Origin: Zizania palustris
Lineage: Eukaryota; Streptophyta; Magnoliopsida; Poales; Poaceae
Length of the DNA: 64,000 bases
Reading direction: 5' to 3'
Assembly (NCBI GenBank): GCA_019279435.1
Contig: JAAALK010000081.1
Location: forward strand, 55,109,318 to 55,173,317
Made by a program: the position numbers and the translations under genes. This document shows positions 20,161-31,990 of the stretch, piece by piece. The notes beneath the pieces were generated by a model, which was not told the DNA's origin, searched no databases, and saw only the letters and a program-made list of their open reading frames with translations. The first letter of the stretch is position 1. Every line of letters begins with the position of its first letter.

Positions 20161-23100
20161 ATGAATAGTTTATCTATGGCGGAAGAAGGACGTTCCATCG
20201 AGGAGCTCATCTACGAGTCTCCCGCAAAAACAAATAAAGAGGGTTCATCTGAAGGATCCTCCGATAGCGAATCTTCGTACCACTCTCCGGAGAATGAACA
20301 TCCAATGGAGCCTAGGAAGAAGAGAACGAGAGAAGACGCCGATGAGGATTACATTCCTGAAGCTCAAGCGGAGGTAATTATTACGTTAGTAACAAGTCAG
20401 AGCAGCTTCTAACCGAGGATTACATTCCTGAAGCTCACATTGTCTATCATCGTAGGATCGTCCAAAGCGAGGAAGCAAGCGTCGATTATTCCAAGTCGAG
20501 AAAAGAACAACTATTGTCCTAGCTATTGAGTCAGCTGAGCGAACAGATGTTGAGCCCGCTGCCACAACATCGTCTGCAAATGCGAAGAGGAGAGGGAAAC
20601 GGGAGAAGAACAAGCTACATACAGCTATCTATGAGGTTGAAGAAGTGCATGTTGATGGGGCTCCAAAGAAGCCAAAAGAAATCACAGCGAAGTGGCGTAA
20701 CGACTGTGGATGTCTCGCCAGGGAGCGATGTAAGATAGTTTGGAAAAATTGGAAGACTGTCCCTGAAGCTACAAAGAACGAATTGTGGCAGCATATAAAA
20801 GCGCATTATAAATTCCCGGAAGACCGCTTAGAAGACGCTAAAGCTGCCACATTGAAGACTATCGGGAAGGCTCTCCGTACATTTAGGACTAAACTGAACA
20901 CACAATACCTTCAGAAAGATGAGTCGCCACTCAACGACTACGGCTTTATAACGCCAAATGAATGGAATGAATTCAAAATGCAGCATTGCTCCGAAGAAGC
21001 CAAACAAGAGAGCATAATGTTCAAAGAACTTAATAAGAAGAATAAGTTCCCCCATAAACTTGGGCCAGGTGGATATAAGGCTAAGGAGGATGAGTGGAGT
21101 AAAAAGGAGGAGGAGGACCGTGCGGCTGGGTTACCTGAACAGTTTTCAGGTGCTGATCAGCGCACTAAGAGATGGCTCCTAGGTCGAGCTAAAAAAACAC
21201 CCGAGGGCCAATATATGCTCTCCGACTCACGGACTAGTGAAGTATTCCAGAAAGCACAGGAAATCGCTGAGTTGGAGAAGACTGGAAAGTTCAAGCCCGA
21301 GGGATGTAATGACCAGCTTACATCTGCTCTCGGAAACGAGGAACATCGAGGGCGCACCCGAGGTGTCTCTTCTATAGCACCCTGGAAAAATACTTTCAAG
21401 AAACAGGAGGGTGCCACATACAAGAAGCGTCAAGCACGCACAGACGACGCCGCAGAGCGCCGTGCAGAGTGGGAGCGACACTTTTTTGAATTTATTAACG
21501 AGAATCCAAACATAATGCAGGCTGCAGCTGGACAAATAATTGTGCCGGAGGTACGACTCGACGTACCAAGCAGTGTTGGCTCAGTACAAGACAAATTTCC
21601 TGTAAATTATATTAAAGAGGACACACCCTGCAGCCTGCATGTACCGATAGGGCGCAAAGGGCATTCCCAAGAGGCTGCACGAGGCATTGCTATGCCTGGG
21701 GATTTATTTCACAATCGGCCTATTCCTGCTGACTATACCAAGGTTCAGGTCAATGAGATCACCAACGACAGATTTATTAATGACCCCTTGGATCTTCCAA
21801 TGCCTGATGAGGGGATTGAGACAATCGGAGATGCTCTAAATAACTTTGTCCTATGGGCGAGCCGAGATATCAAATTACTGCAGACAAGTTCTCAGAGTAA
21901 ATCACCTATTGTCTCATCACAATCCCCCACATATCTTTCATCTCAGGATGTGCAAAATATAGGATCATTATCACCTGTTGATGAGCGTGAAATAGAGGAA
22001 AAGGCAGAGGAAGAGCCAGTGCCCAATAAAGTGGCAGAAGTGATAGAATCGAAAGTGACTTCTGATCCTCAAGTGACAAAGCTAGTGCCAGTGCTTGAGC
22101 CCACTGATGAGCCCAACACAAATGTGCCAGAGCCAGATCAAATGCCAGTGCTAGTTCCGACTGAGCCTCAAGTGCCAGTTCCGGCTGATCCTCAAGTGCC
22201 AGTGCTAGTTGCTGCCGAGCCTGAAAAACAAGATGCATGCCCAAAGCCAGCAATCCACAAGATAACTGTTCAAGCTGGGCAGTGTTCTGCGCTGAAATCT
22301 GAGATGCATAAATTTTTTAATACTTTGGGGCAAACACGTTCTATGCCCGAAGCGGCTCCCATAAATGCTCCAGTACAAAAGCATGCGGGCTCACTTTCTG
22401 TTGATAAGAGGACCTACGGAGACGAGGATTATATCGAATACGAACCAAGCAAACCATTATTACCCCAAGGAGTACTTAATTGTATGCCTTGGACGATGAA
22501 AACATTTCATGACTGGTACCTCGAAGCGTCTTCGTTAGGTGTAACACAAATAGAACTGACGGTTCCACAAGAAATATTCAACTGCCCAGAGTTTAAGCTT
22601 GCACTATTTTTCGACGACTTCCATCGGATGTTTCGTCTGAAGCGAACAGACATCACAAGCATGATGCTCTGGTGCATGTAAGTACTTTATACTTTGTCAA
22701 TACAAAGAAAAAATAAATAATGTCTTATATTGACTATTGTTTTATAACATATGCAGTTGTAATTCACGCGGTGACGAGTCTAAATTGTATGGGTACTTAA
22801 ACCCGTCATTAATAAGCCAAAGTGCGCTGAACCCGACACTAAACCAGAATGATAGCAAGTACTGGACTGCGGGTAAGAAAAAATTTCAAAGAAAGATGTT
22901 CAATAAAGACGAAGACAAACTTAAGAAGAACAAAAGGAGTTGTGCCGCGTTGTATATTGCGCGGTGCATGTATCAATGGAAGGACAGAGAAATTATATGT
23001 GGGGCATATAACTTTAAGTAAGTATACCCACTATATCCACTTAAACACGTTTTATCGATTATGAAACTAACATAATCATATATTACTTCTTTCGATAGTG

Positions 23101-23748
23101 ATCATTGGATTGCACTTCTGATATACCCAAAAAGCTCAAGGGTTTATGTGCTCGACTCGCTCGACAAACCCAAAAAAGAATATCAAGATATATTAAATGT
23201 TATTCAGAGTGCACATAGATACTACGTGGAAAAGTTAGGTGGCCCACATGATCCAAAGAGGCCGAAAGAAATGCTTATCAGAACCAACTTTCCGGTAATA
23301 TTATATTTTTAAATTTGTTAATTCAATTGATAAAGCCAAACTATATATCGTTCTAACTTTGTCTATTTTGAAGTGTCACAAACAATCTCTTGGTTCCGTG
23401 CATTGTGGCTACTATACTTGTGATTTCATGAGCAATAACTTAGGAAAGTTTGGGCGGACAGTATCTGAGGATACTAAAGAAGTAAGTTGATTTCTTGTGT
23501 GTTAATCTAATATAACTTGCAGCGTATGTACTTATATTTTACGTATGCAGGCGTCAGGTCCATCAACCGTTGCCCAGAAGAGCCAACTCTCTGAATCACA
23601 AATGTACAAAATCGTATCAAGGATGTGCCGCTTCACGATGCATGAGATTCTTCATGAGCTTGGAGTATTTTTCGATCCTGAGAGTGAAGTGGCCAAGCAT
23701 CCAACTTTGTATGATTGGGTCGGAAGAATGAAAAGGCGAACCAATTAA
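20161..23748 (+). CDS. CACTA-encoded Transposase_24 / Ulp1-type cysteine protease protein
   Basis: Six exons with canonical GT-AG junctions keep one frame: 20161-20373, 20456-22677, 22757-23017, 23099-23294, 23374-23481 and 23551-23748, about 1065 residues. The N-terminus is acidic/serine-rich. A plant Ptta/En/Spm (Transposase_24) region begins near residue 150 (WRNDCGCLARERCKIVWKNW). A Pro/Val repeat (VPVLVPTEPQVPVP) precedes a C48 SUMO-protease-like domain with His901 (DHW), Asp918 (VLDS), Gln968 and Cys975 (HCGYY). The catalytic set is complete. I see no internal stop once introns are removed. The start ATG is a choice; an upstream exon is possible. Role in CACTA biology is unknown; desumoylation is inferred from the fold only. 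Confidence 0.82.
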
Positions 23749-23874
23749 GATATGAGTTAGCCTTCCAAGAAAACATAAACCGCATGAGCATGTATTTGTG
23801 AAACAATGAATTGTGTTGATGGATGTTTATTGTGAAACATAAACCGGAAGAATGTAAACATTGTGAATTTTTGA

Positions 23875-24010
23875 AAATTGATGAGATTGATGGTTGTTGT
23901 GTTGATGTGTTGTTGTTGTGGATGTGTATGTGGTTATGTGGATGTTTTGCTGCTGTGTATGTGGATATGTGGATGTTTTGCTGCTGTGTATGTGGATGGC
24001 TGTGTGAAGC
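23875..24010. repeat. GT-rich low-complexity tract
   Basis: Repeats of gtgtatgtggatatgtggatgttttgctgctgt-like sequence after the Ulp1-type gene. It opens short frames rich in Trp/Cys that I regard as spurious. Confidence 0.7.
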
Positions 24011-24061
24011 ATATAATTTCTATGTTTTGGTTTGTGGGATCACAGCATTCTGTGTTATGGC

Positions 24062-24360
24062 TTATACACAGCAGTGGCGGGCAGATGAGGTAGCTTGCCC
24101 GTTACTGCTGTTGACATAGTGGTGGCGGGCGTGCTGACATCATCTGCCCGCCACTGCTGTTGACATAGTGGTGGCGGGCACGCTGACATCATCTGCCCGC
24201 CACTGCTATTGATAATAGCAGTGGCGGGCAGATGATGTCAGCGCGCCCGCCACTGCTGTTGACACAGCGGTGGCGGGCGCTCTGACCGCCACTGCTAACC
24301 AGCGATAGCAGTGGCGTTAGAGCAGTGGCGGACTGGATGCCCGCCACTATAGGTCGATTT
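24062..24360. repeat. CACTA 3' subterminal repeat block
   Basis: Alternating cagtggcgggcagatga and cgcccgccactgctgttgac modules in both orientations before the 3' terminal inverted repeat, the same family as the 5' block. Confidence 0.88.
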
Positions 24361-24364
24361 TGCC

Positions 24365-24393
24365 CGCCGCTACAGTGTCGCTTTGTAGTAGTG
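24365..24393 (-). repeat. CACTA 3' terminal inverted repeat
   Basis: Reads CACTACTACAAA on the minus strand. It is followed by the TSD aat at 24394-24396. Confidence 0.92.
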
Positions 24394-24396
24394 AAT

Positions 24397-26240
24397 AATC
24401 ACATCTTTCCCTTTAGCAGACTCGGCCTGTTCTGGCCAAATCAACACCTTTTTCTCACCGAGGTCGACGGCGTTGACTGGAAAAGGATCTTTATCGAGCT
24501 TCATCTTTGGATCATGGTCTATTTTCAATCGTCCTTCTTCTATGGCCGATTTTATCTGCCATCGAAAAACATTGCAATCATTAGTGTTATGAGAATGTGA
24601 ATCATGCCACTTACAGTATGGATGCTTCTTTAATTCATCGGCAAGTGGGATAACTTGACCCTTAGGTAACCTGAGAAGCTGGCTCTTTAAGAGGAAATCA
24701 AATATTTTATCACATTTAGTTACATCGAACGAGTACTTGATCTCATTAAGTCTATTCTTTGTGGGGGATGGTCGTAGTTCGGAGCAAGTGATAGGTTTGT
24801 TTTTAATTTTTGTAACCCATTCGGCCGCATACATGTCGGATGAATCCTCCTCCTCTGACTCTTCCTCATCAGAGCGTTCCATGATGTGGATTTCGGCCCT
24901 AGGCTTGCTAAACGTTTTAATAAATTTCTTATCTTTGGCTCGGCCTTCTTGGACCAGAGCCTGCTGTAGAACTTGGCTAACTTCTAAAAAGTTTTGGTTA
25001 TCTAACCTTTCTTTAAGTTCAGAACGCAACCCATTAAAAGCTAATTCCGCTAAGTCCCTTTCTGAGATATTAAGACTAAAGCATTGGTTTCTAGTATCCC
25101 TGAAACGCTTGATATACTCAGAGGCGCTGTCACTAGATTTTTGCTTGACCGATGTCAAATGCGAAAGCCTAAGTTCTGTTTCACCCGTGTAGAAATAATC
25201 ATGGAATTTCCTTTCTAAATCGTCCCACGTGTGGATGGAGTTCGGTGGGAGCGCCGAAAACCAAGTGAAAGTTGTGCCGAATAGCGAGAGGGAAAATAGT
25301 CTAACCTTTAGGGCATCTATCCCGCTAACCTCTCCACACTGCGCCAAAAATTGACTAACATGCTCTAGTGTGGTTCTGCTACCCTCGCCATCGAATTTAG
25401 TGAACTCAGGGATCCTATAGCCACGGGGGTAGGGTACTGTATCAAGATGATCGAGGTATGGTTTGCGATAAACCCTAACCCATCCCTTGGGCACGAAGTC
25501 GGCACACTCCCTAAACAGTGCGCAGACCCGCTCATCGATATCATCTTGGTAGTTTGTTTGCATGCGCCTCTCATGTGGGGGTGCGACACGCGGTGGGATA
25601 TCGGCGTGTCGGCCATGTGCTTCTTCCCTACGCGCTATTTGTACAACGTGCTCGTGTCCGGGTGCCTATGTGTGTGGTGCGGGTAGCGCCGGTATTGGCA
25701 CAGGTGTTGTGTGGCATGCAGTATTAGTTTGACCATAGGTATAATGATTGGTCTCAGCCATAAGTGATGAGGCCGGAGACATGTTTGTCGGAGGTGCACT
25801 AGCAATAGGAACCGGGGGTACAACCTTAGTGAAGCCGAACCTTCTAAGAGTTGCCTCTACTTAGGAGCTGACTGCCGAATGTAAACGGTTGGCTAGCGAA
25901 GCGCTAATGGCCTAATCTACTGATGCGGCTATTTTTTGCTCAATTTCTAAAGAATATAAACGAGGCGATACCGGTGTTACCTGGACCTGAGCGAGGTCGG
26001 GGGTGATGATGTCGCGCTTGACGAAGCCCGCGCGTGTCTTGATGTAGCCCCCAAGCATCATGTCTTGGAGCGCTTTTAACTTTGCCTCGATCTCTGCTCG
26101 GTCTGCTGCGGGGATATCTTCAAGTGTAGGTGACAATATGTTGCGGTGTCGATATCCGCGCCTCCTATTGTGTCCATCGGCGGTGTAGACGTAGTAGTCG
26201 ATGTAGATGTACCGGTGGCCGATGTAGACGTACTCATCAT
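24397..26240 (-). pseudogene. Element B gag, N-terminal part
   Basis: Structural protein gene, opening near 26240 with a Ser/Thr-rich leader (MSTSTSA). It continues with TLEDIPAADRAEIEAKL and the retrotransposon gag domain FTKFDGEGSRTTLEHVSQFL ... SIHTWDDLERKFHDYF ... LAELAFNGL. A non-classical zinc knuckle (CKWHDSHSHNTNDC) follows. The frame shifts near 26150 and has stops at 25912-25914 (TAG; CAG in E) and near 25860 (TAA; CAA in E and H). It ends at the CACTA insertion and resumes at 9494. Confidence 0.85.
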
Positions 26241-26252
26241 GTTGGCGTAACT

Positions 26253-26271
26253 GTCCCCAGCGGAGTCGCCA
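26253..26271 (-). other. Element B primer-binding-like site
   Basis: The minus strand TGGCGACTCCGCTGGGGAC lies a few bases inside the 5' LTR. Equivalent sequences sit beside the LTRs of E (48953-48974) and H (59106-59123). I did not assign the tRNA. Confidence 0.65.
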
Positions 26272-26278
26272 AAAAGTG

Positions 26279-27705
26279 TGTTGACACGGAAACGTGCCCC
26301 CGCACTTGGGTCAGTTTGATGATCCAAAAGTGCACGGATACTTAGGGATGGGCCTAAGCGTGACGTGGCACCGACGTCGCATTCCGACTACCCTTAATAG
26401 TGATAAGGGGGGTGGAGTCACCAGGCAACCAGATTACACAAAATAACCCAATTAGCCGAAAAGATAGTTTAAACAGAATAAAATCAGCAAACCAGTCGGA
26501 GCTTGTCTGGTTTGAAGCCTGGTGCGAAGGGTGCGCCGAAGGGTACCTTCGGCGTCTGATGCGAAGTGCTCCGCCGAAGGGTGCTTCGGCGTTCGGAGTG
26601 ATCTGATCGAAAGTGAGCTCCGAATAGATCTGGACGTGACAACTACCTCCGAACAGCGGGGTTCGGAGCGAAGCCTCTAGTATAGCGAAGTACGAAACAA
26701 TGACTCGGGGTTGCGCGCTGGTGTGACTTCGTCTGGTGCGGAGTATGGTCATGGCGAAGCCTGTTGATGAAGTGTGTTGGCGAAGCCCGTTGCCGGAGCC
26801 TGCGGTCTTTGTCGAAGGGTGTCCAGGGGACCTCTGAAACCGATCTCTCAGCTCCGGACAGCTTCGACGAAGGGGCTCCAAACGTGCGAAGCCTGCAACA
26901 GAAACGATGCGAAGTACCAATTCGGCCTGAGGACCAAATTTTGCTAAGTGTTGCATGGGTAGCGATGGTAGCAATCTATTACGCAGATTAGCGGATACTT
27001 CACAGGCGAAGTAACAAGGCGATAGCAATCTGTTACATAGATTAATGGGGACTTCACAGGCGAAGTACCAAGGCTTACCACTGTTCCATAGCGACGGATG
27101 GAGGGCTTCCAGGCAAACCCACGAAGAGGTACAGGAAAGTAAAGGTAAAGTAAATGCAATCAAAGCATGTGCTTTGGTTTGGTTTGAGTTGGAGAGGGCT
27201 CTCACGCCGGCCAGGCCTCTCTATTTATAGGGGATTAACTCCTAATCTAATCTGCTATTAAACAGGCTAGATAGAGATAGATACTGAGTTGGAAACGCGT
27301 ACAACTCTACCTCTGCCGAGGTGGGCTTTGGCCAGGCCCATCCAGGCCTGCTCCTCAGGCCGAAGCTTTGGTAGCATGGGCTTCGGCCAGGCATGTCGAG
27401 GCTTGCTCCTCGGGCTGAAGCTTCGGTAGCGTGGGCTTCGGCCAAGCCCGTCGAGGCTTGCTCCTCGGGCCGAAGCTTCAGCAACATGGACCTCCGAAGG
27501 TTCCCGAAGCTTCGGCAGCGTAGGCCTCCGAAGGCTTCCTGGCCGAAGCCCAGAAGCTGGCTAGAGGCCTTCGTAGCCCACAGCTTAATGGGCTTCGGCC
27601 CTGTATGGCTTCGGACAGACCCTGGACATGTGTACTTTTGGCCCAAATCACCAAAAATTGATATTTTGACAAACTAGCCATTAATGCCATTTTTTACTAT
27701 CAACA
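26279..27705 (-). repeat. Element B 5' LTR
   Basis: 1427 bp, tgttgacac ... tatcaaca on the plus strand. It is the uninterrupted counterpart of 1058-3729 and defines the plastid insertion and 34-bp repeat differences there. Confidence 0.93.
27222..27229 (-). promoter_or_regulatory. TATA box in B 5' LTR
   Basis: TATAAATA on the minus strand, conserved in H (58146-58153) and E (49934-49941), and placed in mid-LTR as expected for the U3/R boundary. Confidence 0.7.
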
Positions 27706-27710
27706 GGCCC
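27706..27710. repeat. Target-site duplication of element B (right)
   Basis: Second copy of ggccc; see 1053-1057. Confidence 0.93.
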
Positions 27711-29926
27711 ATTTCCCAATTCTTCCTGTGGAATCCTTACTTCGGAGCATATCTCCTAAGAGATACGAAGTTGGTACGATCACATTATGTGCTAGGAAAT
27801 AATGCATCAACTTCCTCGAAGCCATTATCAGAGCATAGGTGAACTTTTCAAGCTCAGATTATGTTGTTTTTGCTCCAAACAATGCTTCAGATACAAAATA
27901 GACTGGATTATGTACCAACTTCCCATTGAAATCAACTTCTCTGACAAGGACTGCACTGACAGTGGAGCCAGTAGCCGGAAGGTAAAGGAGTAGGGTTTCA
28001 TCCGCAATAGGCACCGTGAGTGTAGCGAGGTTACTGAGATAATTCTTAATATCATCAAAACTCTTTTGACACTCCGGTGTCCATGCAAAATCTTCGGACC
28101 CTTTCAATGCTTTGAAAATGGGCAAACTTCTCTCTGCAGACCTTGCGAGGAATCTGCTAAGTGCTGCAAGGCGGCCAGTTAGCTTTTGCACTTGCTTCAA
28201 ATTTTCCGGAGGAGCCATCCTTTGCAATGCAGTTATTTGAGTAGAGCTAGCTTCGATCCCTCTGCTTGAAACTAGATACCCTAACAATTTCCTAGCCTGA
28301 GCCCCGAAGATACATTTTTCGGGGTTGAGACGGACTCCACACGCCCTAAGTCTATTAAACGTTTTTGCTAAGTCTAGGCTATGTTGGTGCTTTAGAGCAC
28401 TCTTTATTACAATGTCATCCATATAGGCTTCTACATTGCGGCCCATTTGATGACCTAGAGCCTTAGCAAGTAGCCTCAAAAAAGTTGCCCCGGCATTTCT
28501 TAAGCCAAAAGGCATTCTTACATAGCAGAAGACTTCCGAAGGAGTTACAAAGCTTGTTTTGATTTCATCTTCGCGCTTTAGCCAGATTTGATGATAACCG
28601 GAATACGCGTCAAGGAAGCTTAATAACTCCGAACCAGCAGTGGAGTCAACCAATTGATCAATTCAGGGCATCGGATAGGGGTCACGGGGGCATGCTTTAT
28701 TCAAAGATGTAAAGTCAATACACATGCGCCATTTCCCGGAAGATTTCTTCCTGACGAAGACTAGGTTGGCTAGACACTCCGTATGAGCTACTTCTCTAAT
28801 AATCTCAGCCTTCAGCAACTTTTCCACTTCAACTTTAGAAAGGATGGCCCTCTCCGCAGATAACTTCCGGAGTCCTTGTCGGACAGGCCGAACCCTCGGT
28901 TTCACAAGTAAACTATGCTCAATAATATCCCGACTGACTCCGGTAATGTCCTCATCAGACCATGCAAAGACATCTAAATTTTCTTCAACTACTTTTTCTA
29001 ACGAAGTAGCGACTTCTTGGGGCAAATCCTTGCCGAACTGAAATGAATAGTGTTTGCCGTCTTTGACAATAACCTTCATTACAATCTCTCCTTCGGGGCT
29101 TGGCCTTGGGAAGGACTTCTTCAAAGGTTCACCAGAAGAAGAGATATCCTCCGGGTTGCCCTGCACGTTGTTCACTTGTCTCGGGTCAAGAGGGGGGCCA
29201 TGACCATATTCCGCTCTTCGTGTAGTGGCCTGATCTCCGAAAACAATGAGCACTCCCGCTTGTGTGGGCATTTTCATACACAAATAATTATGATGTGTCA
29301 CAGCTCCAAACTGATTCAACATGCCCCTCCCGAAGATAACATTATATGCATACGGGGCATCCACAACATCAAAAATCACCTCCTCCGTCCTGGCCAGTAG
29401 CTCCTCTCCGAAAGTGACCTCCAGACCTATTTGGCCGAGGGCATCGAGAGGGGGTCCTGCAAAGCCTTGCAAAGGACGAGCTGTTGGGAGAAGATGCTTC
29501 CTGGAGATATAGAGCTGATCGAAGGCTTGGATGAAGATAATATCTGCTGAACTCCCTCCGTCAATCAGTACTCTCCGGACTTCAGTCCCTGCTATATCGG
29601 CAGTGATGACAAGTGGATCTGCATGCGGAAACTTTATGCCAACTGCATCATTTTTGGAAAAAGATATCGGCACATGGGACCATTCAGGCATGGCAGCTGT
29701 GGACGAAGAAGTTCCGATATGGCCCACTTCTCGGACATATTCTCTTCTCTGCCTCTTTGACATACTACCAAGAGTCCCTCCTCCGGAAATGGGGAGGACT
29801 ACTCTTTTCCCTCGATCTTGACCATCTTCCTACTTCGGAGGTGGCATAATATTCACCACCGGAGGTTGCCTTGCAGGGTCGAAATTGTCTATACGTGCCA
29901 CAGCCTGGACAGGCTCTGGACGCACC
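27711..29926 (-). pseudogene. Element A, upstream pol: gag end, protease, RT, RNase H
   Basis: Runs right to left: gag tail (KRQRREYVREVGHIG), protease with VRRVLIDGGSSADIIF (DGGS box), then the RT start up to a TGA at 28663-28665 where copy C has CGA. RT resumes with LLSFLDAYSGYHQIWLKRED, FGLRNAGATF and catalytic YMDD. RNase H follows (DETLLLYLPATGSTVSAVLV), with a frame break near 27860. It closely matches C (about 31840-34050) in opposite orientation. C's LTR begins at 29927, so A's gag lies outside what can be traced here. Confidence 0.88.
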
Positions 29927-30421
29927 AGTTGGGGGAAAATATCTCATCTTCGGGGTTATTGCCGAAGCAACATAAAGGCAGACAGCGGATTCGAAGGTTC
30001 CCCGTTGACCATCTTCGAAGATACCCGGAACCAAGTTCGAAGTACGAAGATAGGCATTGGTTCGGAGTACATCTTCGAACTAAGGCCCTCCAAGATCTTT
30101 TCTGCCAGCTAAGATGGAAGACTTATCTTCTTTCTGATTAAATTAGTCTTTTACCATTTTAGCCCTATTGAGGGAACCAAATAGTTTCCACTATGTCGGT
30201 TGTAATAGAGGGGTAAATAGGTCTTTTCCTTAATGTTTGGGCCTATAAATACCCCCCATTTCACCTTGTAATAGGGACCGAATACAAGTTATTCAATACA
30301 TACATTAGAACTATTCTAAGTTGTTATCCTTTCGGAGGCTTAGAACAGTTCTCTTCGCAAACACTTCGTTTGTTAGTTTCTCTTCTACAGAAACCTGTTA
30401 GCGTAATCTTTTACGCCAACA
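29927..30421 (+). repeat. Element C 5' LTR
   Basis: 495 bp from agttgggggaaa (expected tgttggggg; first base mutated) to cgccaaca. A TATA box TATAAATA lies at 30244-30251. It is followed directly by the primer-binding site. Confidence 0.83.
30244..30251 (+). promoter_or_regulatory. TATA box in C LTR
   Basis: TATAAATA in gggcctataaataccc, about 175 bp before the LTR end. Confidence 0.7.
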
Positions 30422-30423
30422 GT

Positions 30424-30441
30424 TGGCGCCTTCCGTGGGGA
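30424..30441 (+). other. Element C primer-binding site
   Basis: TGGCGCCTTCCGTGGGGA two bases after the LTR end, in the form typical of Tat-lineage elements. The tRNA was not assigned. Confidence 0.72.
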
Positions 30442-30483
30442 ACCTAGTCCGAAAAACTTCGTTCTCTACCAACCTTTTACATC

Positions 30484-31990
30484 ATGCCTCCTAAGCGGAG
30501 CGCACCCCGCAATCCCACTCGGAGGTCCTCTCGGATCTCCGGAGAGATACCCTTCGACACAGTTGAAGTCGGAGGGTCTTCGGCTTTCCCTCCACAACTC
30601 CGGAAGGGGCTTCCATTCCTCGAACATACGAAGCTTCTCCGCCAACCCCTTCCATACTCCGACCGCCCGGAGTCCCTTCTCCACCCTCCATCCCGATTCG
30701 AACTGATCCGACCAGTTCTCAAGACCCGGAAGATCCTTCCGGAGGAGATGAAAATAATCTTGGAGATATGGCCACTCAAATGGCCAACCTTCAAGCTGAA
30801 GTGGCAAGGTGGCGACAGGAAGCTGCGAACAGGCTTCGCTCTCAAGCCACCCCAACCATCCCAGAAGTGCCCCAAGACGACGATCTTGATTATCCCGAAG
30901 CCCCGGAGAACGCCTCTTATGACAATGAATCTCCGTTGCATCCTAAGCTGCAGAAGGTTTGCTTTGATCCAAAGTTTAAAACTTCGAAGCTCTGTTAGTA
31001 TGCCGGAGATGAAGATCCCGGAGAGTTCGTTCGCTCTTATGCCCTAGCGATTGAGGCTAGCGGCGGAGTTAGAGACACTATGGCGAAGTGCTTCCCTTTA
31101 GCTCTTCAAGGAGTGGCATTGAGATGGTTCTGGTCTTTGAAGCCAGGATCAATCAATTCATGGTCGCAGTTGAAGAGGAAGTTTATAAGCAACTTTCAGG
31201 GCACCTTCGTGCCTCCTATGTCAACAGGAAGCCTTTTCCAGGTGAAACAGCTCCCCGGAGAAACATTGAGGCAGTACTTCAAGCGCTTCGCTCATACGAA
31301 GTCGCAAATTCGGGGGCTGTCCACATCTTCAGTGGTTGATGCAGCTCGGGAAGGCATCAGTCATCAAGGCCTTCTGGATAAACTGCATCGGAAGAGCATC
31401 TCCTCAGTCTCTCAGTTAATGTCATACTTCGAGGAGTATGCGAGGTCAGAAGAGGGTTGGCTTCGGAGGACTGCTGCTACTTCGTCTATATTGCAAGAAG
31501 TCAAAGTAGAAGTGAAGACTTCGGCGCAGCCGCAGGAACCAGTCTTCGAAGTGCAACATGATCGGAGAAGAGGGCAAAAGCACCCTCGCTCTGAAGTCTT
31601 GAATATTGCACCCCCACAGAAGTTTGCACCAAGAGCTCCACAGTCTACGGGGAACAAGGCCAGCGGTTGGAGGCCGCCAGGGAAAACGGCTGGCAAGGGC
31701 CAAACCCTTTTCTGCTGCATTCATGGAGAAAATCGAAGCCATGCAACTGACACTTGCAAGGCTATCCTTACCCTAAGGGGAGAGTACTTGGAGAGAACTT
31801 CGGGTCGAGGCAGTACCGACCGAAGTCCAGCAGCAACGCGCCCAGAGCCGGTCCAGGCTGTGGCGCGAATAGAAAATTTCGATGCTGCAAGGCACCCTCC
31901 GGTGGCCAATGTTATGCCACCTCCGAAGCAAGAGGAAGGGCAAGATAGAGGAAAAAGAGTAGTTCTCCCTATCTCCGGAGGAGGTACCCT
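30484..31990 (+). pseudogene. Element C gag
   Basis: ATG at 30484 (MPPKRSAPRNPTRRSSR). A frameshift near 30700-30740 moves the homologous frame to the one encoding MATQMANLQAEVARWRQEA. A TAG at 30996-30998 then precedes YAGDEDPGEFVRSYAL. The gag domain continues with WFWSLKPGSINSWSQLKRKF, a variant zinc knuckle (CCIHGENRSHATDTC) and a basic tail. Gag is therefore defective, although everything from 31080 on is open. Confidence 0.83.

Larger units (their letters stand above)
9495..24393 (+). mobile_element. CACTA (En/Spm) DNA transposon, 14.9 kb
   Basis: Termini are CACTACTACAAA and TTTGTAGTAGTG with a 3-bp TSD (aat), inserted in B's gag and oriented opposite to B. It contains subterminal GTAGTGGCGGGC-type repeats at both ends and internally, a TNP2-type transposase (broken) and a small two-exon gene. 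It also has a 288-bp tandem array with a long hairpin, and a six-exon Transposase_24/Ulp1 protease gene. With TNP2 disrupted it would need transposase from another copy. Clean termini and TSD suggest insertion after B had integrated. Confidence 0.95.
1058..27705 (-). mobile_element. Element B: Tat-lineage LTR retrotransposon with nested CACTA and plastid insertions
   Basis: A 26.6-kb unit bounded by TG..CA-type LTRs and the TSD ggccc. In transcription order (right to left) it has 5' LTR 26279-27705, a primer-binding-like site 26253-26271, gag 24397-26240 and 8706-9494, protease, RT, RNase H, archaeal RNase H, integrase to 3816, a polypurine tract 3730-3744, and 3' LTR 1058-3729. Two insertions inflate it: the CACTA element 9495-24393 and the plastid mosaic 1958-3099. 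Without them it is about 10.6 kb. The dual RNase H and gag-PR-RT-RH-aRH-INT order place it in the Tat lineage. E, F and H in this window are the same family. Several nonsense codons make this copy defective. Confidence 0.92.

Noticed and set aside
23823..24119. Cys/Trp-rich small protein
   Set aside because: Arises from a GT-rich low-complexity tract readable in several frames.
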